This document shows positions 1-11,224 of a stretch of DNA of 64,000 nt, piece by piece. The translations under genes and the position numbers were made by a program. The stretch comes from Azorinus chamasolen (taxonomy: Eukaryota; Mollusca; Bivalvia; Cardiida; Solecurtidae): contig OY755252.1 in NCBI GenBank assembly GCA_963576725.1, positions 47,854,140 through 47,918,139 of the forward strand, given 5' to 3'. The notes beneath the pieces are model-generated. The model was given only the letters and a program-made list of their open reading frames with translations, was not told where the DNA came from and searched no databases. How positions within the stretch are numbered: the first letter of the stretch is position 1; each line of letters begins with the position of its first letter.

Positions 1-33
1 CTCTGAGACAAAAGGGATGTCGTGTAGTTTCAA

Positions 34-110
34 CGATGCAGGTTGCAGCAAACGATACACTTTGAAGACAGTATTACGTGACAGTCAAAGAGTTTAAATG
101 CAACAGTTAG
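34..110. repeat. MITE end fragment
   Basis: Positions 34-82 match 24736-24785 almost base for base, including GATGCAGGTTGCAG and CAGTATTACGTGA. The second copy is the right end of a hairpin element, so this is probably the end of a copy cut off by the window edge. Confidence 0.55.
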
Positions 111-1255
111 TAGTATAACACAAGATGATCAAGGTAGCTACCTATTACTTAATGTAGTCATAGACGCAGACGACATTACTATAATGCTACTAATTATGAA
201 AAAATCCGTATATGCAAATGATGATGAAAAATTCCGCGGTACATTTTTAAGAGTTTGCTCCCTTTAGTTAAAGAAAAAGACACTGGGCATCACTATAATT
301 GGTGGAAATTTTAATGAAGCTTTAAACATAGTTGATAGATTTCCTCAGCCAAAGAGATGTACATCCTCCAAATCATTTTTAAAAATTATATCAGAATTTA
401 ATCTAAAAGACAATTGGCGAATAAAAAAGCACTGCTACTACCTGGAAACGAAAGAATAGTACCGAACGTAGTAGAAATGATTATTGGCTTATAAATGAAG
501 ATATCATACCATTAATACGTTCCTGCGATATAAGACCTGCATTGATAGAATATATAGACCATATGGGTATATCGCTCAAGATACTAGAGGTACATGGACA
601 TGGAAAGTTAACAACTCCTCGCTAGACGATGAGCTATTTATTAAGAACATGAACACTTTTATTATAGACACCTGTAAAATAAATCTGCAGTCAATATATA
701 CAGACCCTCAGACAATGTGGGGGATATTTAAACTTGAGATAAAGGAATTTTGTAATAACTTACTCAAACCAGAATGCTAAGATAATAGTTATTTAGGCAA
801 ATTAGGAAAGGAGTTAAATACCTTACGAAAGACGATCATAAAGATACGAAAATACAAAATAAGTGAAAGATATCTTTTTTGGAAAAGGAAATGGAACATA
901 TATATATTCTCTTAAAGCTAGAGGTGCGATAATAAGATTTAGGGTTCAATTAAATGACGAGGGAGAAAACATGCACAAAGTATTTCTTTGGATTGGAGAA
1001 ATCAAGACAGTCTAGGAAATCTATACAGTCGTTAAAAATGAACGGTAAATTTTTAACAGATAAATATGAAATTCTAAAAGCTAAGCCGATTTCTATAGTC
1101 AATGATAAACATCTAGGAATGCTACAGTTGATGACGTTGGCGAATATCTTGACAACATTGAAATCAAATCCCTGTTTTGAATGAGCAGTCCTCACGTCTA
1201 TGTGAAGGTAACCTATCTGACGACGAGTGTTATTCTTCACTTATGGAAATGAAGC

Positions 1256-1470
1256 TTAACCCTTTCGCTGCCAGTGCCGGATGTGTGATTACCTATGCAA
1301 ACGGTTTGGATCCAGATGAGACGCCGAGTAACTCGACGTCTCATCAGGATCCAAACTGTTTGTTACTGTTACTATGTTTTTGAAACAAAAATGGAGAAAA
1401 TAAAAATAATGAAAATGTGTAACAGACGACAAAGTTAGCAGACGACAGAGTTTGGCAGCGAAAGGGTTAA
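1256..1470. mobile_element. Family A MITE (TTAA, piggyBac-like ends)
   Basis: The element runs from TTAACCCTTTCGCTGCCA to TGGCAGCGAAAGGGTTAA, a clear terminal inverted repeat with TTAA at both outer ends. Its middle is a hairpin around GGATCCAGATGAGACGCC. It sits between the LINE codons for MEMKLN and KSPGSDG, so the insertion point is exact. TTAA target sites and CCC ends are the piggyBac signature; no transposase is present. Confidence 0.85.
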
Positions 1471-1712
1471 TAAATCACCGGGAAGCGATGGATTAACTGT
1501 AGAGTTTTATCTGAAACTTTGGTCAAAGTTAAGAAGCATAATCGTCTCTAAATTGTGGGTATGACAAAAAAGCATCTCTACTTCCCAAGAGCAGTGTTTT
1601 ATCTTTAATTTACAAGAAAGATAATCCGGAACACCTCGAAAACTGGTGTCCTATTTCGTTTCTAAACATAGACTATAAAATAGGTACTAAATGTTTCGCT
1701 AAGAGATTGCAG

Positions 1713-2612
1713 AAAGTACAAATATGAGTCATGCACGAAACACCACATACAGAACAAAATGCGGACCGAACAGCAGCACAAGAAAAGACGCAACATATAT
1801 ACAATAGAGGGAAGATCGAAGTACCGCCTTGGAACGGTCAGTGACAAAAGTCAGTGGGGGTTAAACCGGTTTTGGGGCACCAAACCTCACACTTATTCCA
1901 TCCCACCCTAAAAGACAAACAGTGTAAATAAAAGTATCCCCTCTCCGACTATTCATCAACAATCGCGATGGCAAATACAGTGATAAAACAGAGTAACTGT
2001 AGACAAGTAATAAAGGGGTACGACAAAAACGAAATAGTACAGATATCCGACGTCCTCCTTCCGTTTTCGGATTTAAGAGGTCGCTTTCATAGAGTAATAC
2101 ACCTTTCTTGTCGGCGTACATGAAAAGAGGCCAGCGTAATTGCCAACTGTAAAAGGGTTGACAACCAACAATGCAGTATGTTGCAGTACTATAGGATTAT
2201 ATCTCCTTTTAATGATTTTTTAAACATATTTGATGAACAAGGTGAGAAAATGGGTATGTCCAATACTCTTACGAAGTTTGTAAACCACATCACCATAAAA
2301 TTCAGGATGTGAAATACCGTGTCACAGGAGCGCCTCGAGATTACATTTGTACTTGCCAATAAGTGAGAGATTTCGATAATATAATTTAGAGAAAGTTTTT
2401 CTTAGTTTATGGTATCTATATCCTTGCTTAAGCAGCTGTTCAGTTAAAATGAGATTTCGACTGTTACAATCGTCAATCTAGATGAACAAGCTCTAGCAAA
2501 ACGAATAAGTTGAGATATATAAACCCCGGAATATGGGGCACGGGGAACATATTCGTCAAGATGAGGGAACTTTACCATATTAAAATCAAAATCATATCTT
2601 TTGTCATATATC
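1713..2612 (-). mobile_element. 5'-truncated Penelope-like element, antisense in the LINE
   Basis: On the minus strand this reads the C-terminal part of a reverse transcriptase, starting at IYDKRYDFDF (near 2605) and passing GVYISQLIRFARACS and NFYGDVVYKLRK-like sequence, with several frame breaks. A conserved non-coding tail follows to about 1713 (AACCGGTTTAACCCCCACTG, then CATGACTCAT). The same protein segment and tail recur at 48.8-49.9, 51.2-52.1 and 52.4-52.8 kb. It interrupts the LINE RT after RLQKV and before SISQQGYIK. Confidence 0.75.
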
Positions 2613-2888
2613 GTAGAAAGTATTAGTCAACAGGGATATATAAAGGATATATACATTGGTTATAACATACGTCAAATTCAATATGTCATAGAATATGCCG
2701 ATTTACTAGATATAAGTGGTGCCATATTATTTCTGGAATTTAAAAAGGCTTTTGATACAGTCGAACACTCGTTTATGTTTAAAGTTTTTAAAACATTTGG
2801 GTTCGGAAAATCCTTTATTAACTGGTTGGAAACATTTTACGACATCACAACATGTTACTATAATAATGTCTCATACATCAGACAATAG
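2601..2888 (+). pseudogene. LINE reverse transcriptase core fragment
   Basis: The open frame carries GYIKDIYIGYNIRQIQ, then GAILFLEFKKAFDTVEHSF and GFGKSFINWLETFY, which are RT palm motifs of L1-like LINEs. The catalytic DD box comes later (about 3040) in another frame as TDDTSLF, with T in place of the usual Y-A. It is part of the broken LINE and not a host gene. The first residues come from the junction with the antisense insert. Confidence 0.8.
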
Positions 2889-3985
2889 GCTTAAAACAAG
2901 GATGCTCGTTAAACGCTCTGGTTTATATACGTGTGGCAGAAATTGTATCTATTAAGTTAAAGAAATCAGAAGAGTTCAAAGGTGTACAAATAGAAACCAA
3001 TAATGAGCAAATTAACTGCTTAAAGCTAACTCAACTCACTGACGATACCTCATTATTTGTTTAAAACTTACAAGATGGCAATATTGCTCTAGCAATTGCC
3101 GAAACATTCGGTTTATATTCAGGTCTCTCGCTAAATAGAACAAAAACCCAGAATGTCTCTGGATAGGCAGATCAAAACACTCAGTTGAATATATTGGTAA
3201 TATTAAATGTTCTAATAAAGTAAAAGCTATTGGAACTACGTTTGGTTATGATAAAGATTCATGTAATGTTTGCAACATTTGATCAATCATGATTGATATT
3301 GAAAGTTTTAATAGATCAATCAAATTAAAACGGATAAAAGCCTAACTACACAAATATAATAACTCGACAATTATTCCCAGGAAATTATTAGAACAATTTT
3401 GAAAAAAAACTTTCTTATATTCTACAAGAACATAAAATCTCTAGATGCATTGCCAAAAACTAATATAAAACTTACAACATTCTACACAGATATTTTAAAA
3501 AACATTTTTGAGTTAAAATCACTGCAGCCAGACTATGATAAATCCCCGCTCAGGTTTTATGATATCAGGCAGCAATTATAATGGGGCAACAAACACATCC
3601 GGTTTAAAGAAATAACTCCCATTTTTAAAACCTGGATTACCACAGACATCTTATTTGTTAATGATAGTATTGGTCCATCAAGTAGTATCGATGAAAATAG
3701 GATACTAGGGAAACTTAAAACTAAATCTAATTGGATCAGCCAGATCAGCGTTATAAAATCAGCTTTTCAAGAAATATGGAAAAGAACCCTTAAATTAAAA
3801 GAGTCGCAGTCAACAATGGTTAAGACAACACTGAAATTGTTTTTGATGGATATAGTATATTAAAAATGTCGAACAAAGAATGCTATAATATAATGCGAAA
3901 CAATTCTTTTATAAAACCATACATCCACAATGTGTAGAACAGAACTTTTAAAGAATATATCAACTGGAAAAACTTCTATTTATCA

Positions 3986-4327
3986 TTAGAAAATATGGAA
4001 AAATAGTCAAACAGGGAGAGCCACACACGAAATGACACCACACCAAACACCATCAAACAAGAAACGGCATAGCCACAAGACAAAACCATAACAGGACGCA
4101 TATCAAGACGAAAAACATTAAACATTAAGCATATTAAACAACAAAATTGACCATAGGCTGAAAGCAGGAGTACCGCCTTGGAACGGTCAGTAACCAAATT
4201 AAGCTACTGGGGGACTTAAACCTGGTTTACGGGTACCCAACCTCGTCCTTATCCCACTTTCACCAAAGTCAAAATATAAATAAAATTCCCCCTCCAGACA
4301 ACTTCACAACATGAATAACGATGTCTG
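3986..4327 (-). mobile_element. Penelope-like 3' tail fragment, antisense
   Basis: The segment contains the conserved tail ACCGCCTTGGAACGGTCAGT, and further on AAACCTGGTTTACGGG. It separates the LINE residues FYLSLEN from KMKLLQNKR. Its far end resembles the tail variant at 49880-49910 and not the commoner CATGACTCAT type. Confidence 0.65.
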
Positions 4328-4783
4328 CCAAAATGAAATTACTTCAAAATAAACGTTAGAGGTATCGACAATTGCGTTAAACAGTTTAAAAGGAAAACTG
4401 AAAAAGATCCATACTGCAATATCTGTAATGTTGTAGAAGATTATGAACATTTTTTCCTAAAATGCAATGCCGTCTCTTATCTATTGGAAAAGCTACTTAA
4501 CGTTTTTAAATCATGCGAATTCGAAAATAACATATATTCTTTAAAAACATCCATATTAGGATATAAAATAAATGACACTCGTGTTAATGATGTTAACATG
4601 ATTCTCAACCTAATAGGTCTTTGTATCTTTAACGGATATAACACAAGTGATAAGAGAAAGAATGTATATAATACGGACGTACGATTTGTTAACGAATTCA
4701 AACTCAGGTATTCCTATTTGATGTTGAAAAATGGATTATCTATATTCTTGATTAAATTCAATAAGAATTTAGGTATACTATGA
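4326..4783 (+). pseudogene. LINE C-terminal zinc-knuckle segment
   Basis: The translation shows CNICNVVEDYEHFFLKCNAV, the C-x2-C-x7-H-x4-C pattern found after the RT of L1/Tx1 LINEs, followed by about 100 residues that stay open to the stop at 4783. One frame change is needed just after 4345. This piece is better preserved than the endonuclease end. Confidence 0.7.
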
Positions 4784-5434
4784 GTATGAAATCGTATATC
4801 CTTTTATACTGACCATATATGTTTTAAAATGTATATACTATGTTGAAATTATATAATAAAAGTTGAAAAACTTCACCAAAGAAGAAAAAAGAAACGCATG
4901 TGACAGCTTAATGCTGGTCGAAAGTACAAAGCTACAAATGTATGAACTTGAGAAATTGTCCAGATCAGAAATCGGATAACTCGAATTCCTGTTAAGTAAC
5001 TTGTATGGTTCCTTGAAGTTCGAGGTATCGAAGTTTATCAGCTTGTCACTAGAATACTCCAAATAAATAACAGGAAAATTTATGTTTTATAAAAAAAGAC
5101 AGTCAAAGAGTTAACCCAGTTTAAGCATTGAAGCATTGAGTGATAAATGATATTATAGTTCTAATGTTTTGAATATGCTAATGACTATCTTTGTGACTCA
5201 TGATCGTTCATAAGTTGCTGCATGCATTAGTCCATGATTGTTCCAGATCACGCCACTTTGATATATTCTGCGTTGCATCAGGCCAAGACTTTTCAAGAGA
5301 TACCAAGAGTCACTAAAATATAATTTGCAAGTTGCCACGAGTTGTTGCTTGCTGCTCGAGTTACTTGGCACCTTCCCTGGATCCAAACTGTTTGCAAAGG
5401 TTATAACGGATTCCGCCTAAGGAGACGAAATGGT

Positions 5435-5435
<1 letters not shown>

Positions 5436-5469
<34 letters not shown>
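5436..5469. repeat. (TAA)n microsatellite
   Basis: About eleven consecutive AAT/TAA triplets. They lie just after a family A hairpin half (GGATCCAAACTGTTTGC at 5380-5396). Confidence 0.9.
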
Positions 5470-5639
5470 TGTTTGCTCCAGATCAGGAGAGCGTAGAAAC
5501 ATTCAGCATACATGCACAGTAAACAAGAGAGTCGTCACGGGTGACAAATGCCCCTAAAGTGTTTGACACCGAAATGCATTTTGGCGGAAAAACAATACAA
5601 TGTAATGCAGGTGTAACATGAAATTTTGATGCTGTTAAA

Positions 5640-5975
5640 AATGACACAGGAGTCAGTTCTTAACATTAGAAACAGAACCTTTGACGATTATGATAGCTAA
5701 GAAAAGAGCCAAGGGTCAAAACTTAGTTAGAAAGGACCCTAAGTCATTCTCAACGTTAAAAAGGACCCTGGGTTGATTGTCAACGTTAAAAACAGGTCCT
5801 GGGTAAATTCTTAACGTTTTAAAAAAAGACACGGGGTCAAATTTCAATATTAAAAAAACATACTGTGTTGATTGTTACTGTTAAGTTGATTCTTAACGCT
5901 TAAGAAAGACCCTATGTCGATCCGTAACGTTAAAAACATACCCTCAGTCAATTCTAAACGCATGGTCAAAGTTTC
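5640..5975. repeat. Degenerate ~33-bp minisatellite
   Basis: About eight to ten imperfect units are built around GACCCTGGGTTGATT and TCAACGTTAAAAA. No coding potential is seen. Confidence 0.75.
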
Positions 5976-6219
5976 ATGTTACACTGGCTCTTAGACAGCT
6001 GCAACAGAAGTTACCTATAATATGGATCTACATTCTTTGCATAAGCATGTATAGCATCTGATTTAGGTAGTGTTGTAAGCAAGCAATGAAGACCCAGTAG
6101 CTCCTGCAGGAGCTGTCTGATATGGGTCTATATTGTTATAATGCTGTAATTCATCTGAAAGTTCTGACACTGCAAGTATTTGAACAGCATGGCCTACCCA
6201 TGTATGAATAGTATTTAGA

Positions 6220-6310
6220 GCTCTTTATAATGTCTGATTCATGCTAATGTAGTAGCAAACAGTGTAGACCCTGTAGTTTGATTTGGGTCTACACTGTTTG
6301 CCTAAGCATA
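6220..6310. repeat. Hairpin of MITE family D
   Basis: The arms GCAAACAGTGTAGACCC and GGGTCTACACTGTTTGC face each other, as in the many family D copies elsewhere in the window. Confidence 0.65.
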
Positions 6311-6493
6311 CCTGTCCAATACGGACTGTAAAATTGAGGTCAAAGGTCACGGTCAAGGTCAGTGATCTGAAAATGGAACACGACTCTCCGCCATCCCAAG
6401 ATGAACTCACAAACCAAATTTGGAATCCGTAGCTGGTAAGGTATAAGAGAAATGCTCCGGACAAGCTTTGTGTAAAATCGAGGTCAAACGTCA

Positions 6494-6508
6494 AGGTCAC
6501 AGTGACCT
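6494..6508. promoter_or_regulatory. Perfect palindromic ERE motif, unit 2
   Basis: AGGTCACAGTGACCT is an exact inverted repeat of AGGTCA with a 3-base spacer, the consensus estrogen response element. Function is unknown. Confidence 0.6.
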
Positions 6509-6646
6509 GAAAATGGTACGCGACACACCGCCATCCCAAGATAAACTCACACACCAAATTTGGAATCCGTAGCTGGTAAGGTATAGGAGATATTCTCTGG
6601 ACAACCTATTTTGTAAAATCAAGGTTGAAGGTCATGGTCATGGTCA

Positions 6647-6661
6647 AGGTCACAGTGACCT
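6647..6661. promoter_or_regulatory. Perfect palindromic ERE motif, unit 3
   Basis: Same 15-mer as in unit 2, preceded by TGGTCATGGTCA half-site-like sequence. Confidence 0.6.
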
Positions 6662-6798
6662 GAAAATGGTACGCGACATTCCTCCATCCAAAAATGAACT
6701 CACACACCAAATTTGGAATCCGTAGCTGGTAAAGTATAGGAGATATACTCCGGACAAGCTTTTTGCAGCTGGTAAGGTATAAGCTTTTTGTAAAATCG

Positions 6799-6826
6799 AG
6801 GTCAAAGGTCAAGGTCACAGTGACCT
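6799..6826. promoter_or_regulatory. DR1 plus perfect ERE motif, unit 4
   Basis: AGGTCAAAGGTCA (6799-6811, a direct repeat with 1-base spacing) runs straight into AGGTCACAGTGACCT (6812-6826). The junction creates TCAAGGTCA, the ERR/FTZ-F1 type monomer site. Confidence 0.6.
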
Positions 6827-7133
6827 GAAAATGGTATGCGACACTCCGCCATCTCAAGGTGATCTTACACACCAAATTTGGAATCCGTATCTACACACCA
6901 AATTTGGAATCCGTATCTGGTAAGGTATAGGAGATATGCTCTGGACAAGCTTTTTGTAAAATCGAGGTCGAAGGTCAAGGTCAAGGTCACAGTGATCTGA
7001 AAATGGTACGCGACACTCCTCCATCCCAATATGAACTCACACACCAAATTTGGAATCCTTAGCTGGTAAGGTATAGTTGATATACTCTGGACAAGCTTTT
7101 GTAGCTGGTAAGGTATAAGCTTGTTTAAAATCG

Positions 7134-7167
7134 AGGTCAAAGGTCAAGGTCAAGGTCACAGTGACCT
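7134..7167. promoter_or_regulatory. DR1, extra half site and perfect ERE motif, unit 6
   Basis: A DR1 (7134-7146) is followed by another AGGTCA and then the perfect palindrome at 7153-7167. Units 5 (6984-6998) and 7 (7297-7311) have one mismatch in the palindrome (TGATCT), and unit 1 has lost bases of the spacer. Confidence 0.6.
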
Positions 7168-7354
7168 GGAAATGGTACGCGACACTCCGCCATCCCAAGA
7201 TGAACTCACACACCAAATTTGGAATCTGTAGCTGGTAAGGTAAAGGAGATATGCTCCGGACAAGCTTTTTGTAAAATCGGTCAAAGGTCATGGTCAAGGT
7301 CACAGTGATCTGAAAATGGTACGCGACACTCCTCCATCCCAAAATCTTTCGGAG

Positions 7355-7980
7355 TTATGGGCCTTGTACTTAAAAAATAATGCAAATACATGCAAATAGT
7401 TTGTCCGCTGTTTTCTGGGAAAACTATTTGAGAGATATTACTGAAACTTCACACAAATGTTTAATGCATCAAAATCTGAAGCCGAGTCAATTCTGTGGTT
7501 CATGTGATTCGTCGTTCGGAGTTATGGCCCTTGCACTTAAAACAAATGTAAATCTATGCAAATATGTGGATGACCATAACTTTTTCATTTGAAATGATAT
7601 GTACTTCAATTTTTTATATGGTTGAACCTTGATATGAATTTTCACATATATTGCGGGGGTTTTGATATGTCATTTTATTCTAAAGTTATGGTCCTTGAAC
7701 TTCGTTGCTTTGTTTGTCTGTCAACTTTCAGTTTGTCTGTTGTTTTCTGGGAAAACTATTAAAATGATATAAATGAAACTTAACACAAATGTTTTAAGCA
7801 ATAAAATCCGAAGCTGAGTTTATTTTGAGGTTCATTCAGTTTGTGTTTACAGAGTTATAGCCGTTGCACTTTACAAAAATCTGCAAATATGAGGATTAGC
7901 TGTAACTTTTTTATTTAATAAGATATTCACTTCATTTTTTTTAAAAAAGTATCACCTTAATATGGAAATCAAGATCTGAA
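7355..7980. repeat. Two-copy dispersed-type repeat
   Basis: Segments near 7400-7560 and 7735-7900 share CTGTTTTCTGGGAAAACTAT, ACACAAATGTTT, AAAATC(T/C)GAAGC and GAGTTAT(G/A)G. They appear to be two diverged copies of one unit. No gene seen. Confidence 0.6.
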
Positions 7981-8154
7981 GCACCGATTAGAAAATGTCA
8001 ACACTTATAAGGCATGTTGAATCAGAGAAAGTTTGCAAGTGGGTGTATTATGTACCGTATACGGTACTCTTGTTCCATACGGCTTGGAATCTAATAATTG
8101 GGTTTAACCTCGTGCGAACATTACCTCGGTATTAAACAGTCTCCCCTCCCCCTC

Positions 8155-8179
8155 CCCTCCCCCACTCTCACTCTCTCTC

Positions 8180-8229
<50 letters not shown>

Positions 8230-8240
8230 TCTCTCTCTTA
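8155..8240. repeat. (CT)n microsatellite
   Basis: Nearly uninterrupted CT dinucleotides. Open frames across it are artefacts. Confidence 0.95.
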
Positions 8241-8575
8241 CTGACTCACCTCTCACTAACTCTGTGTCTCGCTCTCTCATACTCTCCCCTCCCTCCTTTG
8301 TAGAGGAACGGAAAAAAACAAGATAGAAAAGAAGCAAAGGCGTTTCTTAAATAAACCCTTACTTGTTTTAAATCAGTCATTCAACAACAGTCAATCAAGC
8401 CTCTAAAGCCCCAGTTGCGGCCTCTGACCTGACATACCTATACCGTTAAACTCGGTACTGCTTGAATTAAAAAATCAAATCAGTGTCAGTATAATTTGAC
8501 AGGGATGGTGCTCATGTCATGTGTCTGCGACAAGAAATACCAACTACTTGTGCATAACACTAATGTCATGCCCCT

Positions 8576-8622
<47 letters not shown>

Positions 8623-8800
8623 CTCCCTTCCCCTTTCCCTACCCTCGCCCTCGTATCATTCTCGATTTCTCTCTCCAACATCTCTCTCACACCTCTCTCC
8701 CATACAACTTTCTTTCCCTCTCAAACTTTCTTCTCTCTCATTCCTTCTATCTGTCTCCCAACCAGTTCTCTCACTCTCTCACTCTCTCCCCCATGCTGTA
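8576..8800. repeat. (CT)n microsatellite and pyrimidine-rich tract
   Basis: A CT run at 8576-8620 grades into a CT/TTC-rich tract. The serine/leucine-rich frames here are not credible proteins. Confidence 0.9.
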
Positions 8801-8996
8801 TTAAAGATGTTACACGTGTATTAAAGTACCTCCAATTGCATAAAAACTATTGTACCTGCATATAAAAATCCTTCGCCCGTATAAAATATCAAATATCTCA
8901 CAGAAGTTGACGACGTAATGACAGTTTTCGCTGTATCGAACTGTTTAGCTTATATTACTTTCACATCTGTTTGTCCGGAACACCTTTCTTTATGTG

Positions 8997-9401
8997 TCAG
9001 TATTTTTCACCTGACGTTGGATACATATATGACCGTAACAAACTCACAGACAAACGCCTGATCGACCAAGGAGTCAACTTAGACACGTTCATGTTAACCG
9101 GCCATTTATTGAAGATACCTCCTAAAAGATGACGGAAATGTTCTGCCAAGAATGGCCAGGTTGTTCCACTCTTCCCCACGATCACAGCAAGCAACTGAAG
9201 AAGATTCAGCAGAAATTCCTGTGGAGCCGGGGGAACAGAACCTACTGCATCTGATAAGAAGAACTCCCACATCAGCCAGCCATGGCTTAACCATGGCAAA
9301 ACCCAGCTGGTCCTAGGCCTACTCTTCCATCTTCTCCTTCTTCTTTCTTCTATCTTGTCCTGCTGTGTCCCTTGTTGTTGCTGTCTCCTTTCTTCGAGCA
9401 A
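8997..9401 (-). pseudogene. Possible PIF/Harbinger transposase N-terminal relic
   Basis: The minus-strand frame begins with an R/Q-rich segment and then SRPRTSWVLPWLS, which resembles the basic-WVRPWL start of animal Harbinger nucleases. The following sequence (EFLLNLLQLL) could be the frameshifted segment that comes next in that family. The match is short and no catalytic residue is seen. It lies downstream of the C-terminal fragment at 9942-10139 on the same strand, so the two are not one collinear gene. Confidence 0.35.
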
Positions 9402-9419
9402 TTATATACGCATAGATAA

Positions 9420-9940
9420 CAACTGCCATTTCAGCATCTTTTTCTTAACTTGGATTCATTAGATTTATACCGGTAGCTCGTTTCTTTATGGAATCTCATG
9501 AGAGAATGATATGATGTCTCCTTTATATACTCCACCTCAAAACGCGACACTCTTGAACAAATCGTTGCCATAAATCATAGGAGATTAACAAAACTTAATA
9601 ATGCGATAGATCTAAACAGAACATACCAAAACGTGATAGCATATCGTGGTAATCATAAGAGAACTTGAGAGGACGTGGCAGATCTTCACAAGAATCGTGT
9701 TGGTCTCGTTACAAAACGCTGTAGTGGTAGCAAAACGCACAGAGGGCATAAGAACGCTTGGAAAAGCGTAGTAAAAGAAAATTATTTCAATAAATCGTGA
9801 CCCTCGTGGACATCGTTAATATCGTGGCTGAGTGTAAACGCAACATAAGCGTGCACATAATGTTTTAGTCTTTTTAATTAAAATGAATACCAAAAATAAA
9901 AATGTTCCAATAAAGAATATATACGAGTACATGTATATAA
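9420..9940. other. Unassigned stretch
   Basis: AT-rich with several short CGTG-containing motifs. No gene or clear repeat recognised. Confidence 0.4.
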
Positions 9941-9941
9941 A

Positions 9942-10139
9942 CTATAATGTGTGCATGTCACAAACATTCCATTGAGGGACAACACACCTAATAATGCCTA
10001 TGAAACGATATTGTTTACATGAGGAAAATGCCATATCGGGCAATTGACTATGTGTGAAATATGTGACGTATGTGAAATAGTCTATTTTAAGTCGTCCGAA
10101 AGCCCGCTCAACTGTCTGTACATATACTCCTCTGGTCAT
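9942..10139 (-). pseudogene. PIF/Harbinger transposase C-terminal fragment
   Basis: The minus-strand frame has VERAFGRLK, then CKQYRFIGIIRCVV and NVCD. This is the pattern of the last catalytic block of DDE_Tnp_4 (Harbinger) nucleases, whose third acidic residue is the E of VERAFG. The usual LHN after the CCV-like block is replaced by PQWN. The N-terminal half is missing upstream, so this is a fossil. Confidence 0.6.
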
Positions 10140-10620
10140 TGAGCCATTTGCCTACAATATTGAGCACTTTTAGTATCTCAAAAGTTTGAACAATTTTGAA
10201 GTTAAGTTGAACTTCTGATATCTCGAACTCTGATAACTCGAACGTCCGGATAATTCAAAATAAAAGTTTGGTCTTTCCAAAATTTACAATACAGAATTGT
10301 TTTAAACACATGTGACATATTGATACAGGTTGAAAGTAATGTTAAAAGCTCCTTTTAGGAGCGTTAAACATTACTTTAGACCTGCGTTAAGCTGTGCACT
10401 TGAGAATTTGTTCAGATTAGAAATCATCGGATTACTAGAATCTCTGTTATGTCGAAGTAATTAGTATTTGAGTTTGAAAGTGCGATAAGGATTAATGTAA
10501 ACTTTGCACACGAAGAATGTAAAGTAATATAACAGTTGTGTGCTGATCTGCATACCGCACTCTCAAGAACACGCTGGTAAAACAAATATCTGAATACTTC
10601 CTAGTTGGCTGAAATCTTAG
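10140..10620. other. No gene; one small hairpin
   Basis: A hairpin of the AAAGCTCC-TTTTAGGAGC type lies at about 10330-10390 (family E core). The rest is unassigned AT-rich sequence. Confidence 0.4.
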
Positions 10621-10625
10621 TTAGC

Positions 10626-10702
10626 ATTTTAGGTACCCGGCTGTATATTAGTACATTAGGTACCCGGCTGTACATTAGCACATTAGGTACCCGGTTGCAC
10701 AA
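10626..10702. repeat. ~27-bp tandem repeat, three copies
   Basis: Three units of ATTAGGTACCCGGCTGTACA with variable spacers. Confidence 0.85.
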
Positions 10703-10734
10703 TTTAACTCTCAACCTTCTGTCGGCTGATCGAT

Positions 10735-10802
10735 AACCTTTGCAAACAGTTTAGATCCAGATGACTCAGTAACTCGGCGTCTTATCTGGATCCAAACTGC
10801 CC
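10735..10802. repeat. Family A hairpin
   Basis: GCAAACAGTTTAGATCC faces GGATCCAAACTG around AACTCGGCGTCT, the core of the TTAA MITE family A. The termini are not recognised here. Confidence 0.65.
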
Positions 10803-11224
10803 GACGCCCTGGTTGTATTTTCACTGATTACAGCTTGGTTATGGAAAATGTAGTGGGTGAAATACCTGCTAATCAGGCTTTCAGATTTAATTGTCTAGAT
10901 TACGCTTGAGCACACAACCACACGAAAGATACGAAGTATGTCTTTGTAAGGATATTTTAAGGGCTAATTCTTTCACATATTTGCCCGTGCAAAATTTGTG
11001 GTCTATTTTGTCTGCCCCTATTCATTTCAAAAACTTTATCCAATTAAAAAAAACAGTTTTGATTGTGACGAAACTAGTGTAACTCGGCGCCTCATCTGTG
11101 ATAACAACTGTGAATTTGGTTTATCACCGATTCGCCACTTGAAGCAAAGAGTTAAACTAACATTACGGTTAGACAGAATAGTTTAATTATTTGCATGCTA
11201 GCGGCAGATTCTCTAACCATTAAT

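Larger units (their letters stand above)
110..4860 (+). mobile_element. L1/Tx1-like LINE relic, interrupted three times
   Basis: This is a decayed non-LTR retrotransposon read on the plus strand through many frameshifts and stops. In order it shows an AP-endonuclease remnant (110-700, with IIGGNFNEAL and DR), a linker (900-1255), the start of the reverse transcriptase (KSPGSDGLTVEFY at 1472-1515, then ISFLNIDYKI near 1655), the RT core (LEFKKAFDTVEHSF at 2735-2780, a decayed T-DDTSLF at 3030-3060) and a C-terminal zinc-binding segment (CNICNVVEDYEHFFLKC, 4415-4470) ending with a stop at 4783. The domain order and the KSPGxDG and FKKAFDTV motifs are typical of L1/Tx1-clade LINEs. The pieces are separated by a MITE (1256-1470) and two antisense Penelope-like inserts (about 1713-2612 and 3990-4325). 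It cannot be active. The 5' end and the exact tail are not defined. Confidence 0.85.
6328..7355. repeat. Tandem repeat with nuclear-receptor-like sites
   Basis: Seven units of roughly 140-172 bp each hold a cluster of AGGTCA half sites, then CTGAAAATGGTACGCGACAC, CACACACCAAATTTGGAATC and AGCTGGTAAGGTATA. Some units contain short internal duplications, for example at 6885-6910. The minus strand stays open in several frames only because of the repetition. The half-site arrangements are listed in separate entries and in the findings. Confidence 0.9.

Noticed and set aside
6225..7342. Minus-strand frames of 89-110 codons with FQVTVTLTFDLDFT repeats
   Set aside because: Translation of the AGGTCA-containing tandem repeat, not a conserved repeat protein.
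8104..8337. Open frames over the CT microsatellites, including an Arg/Glu-rich protein on the minus strand
   Set aside because: Simple-sequence translation; no start context or homology.
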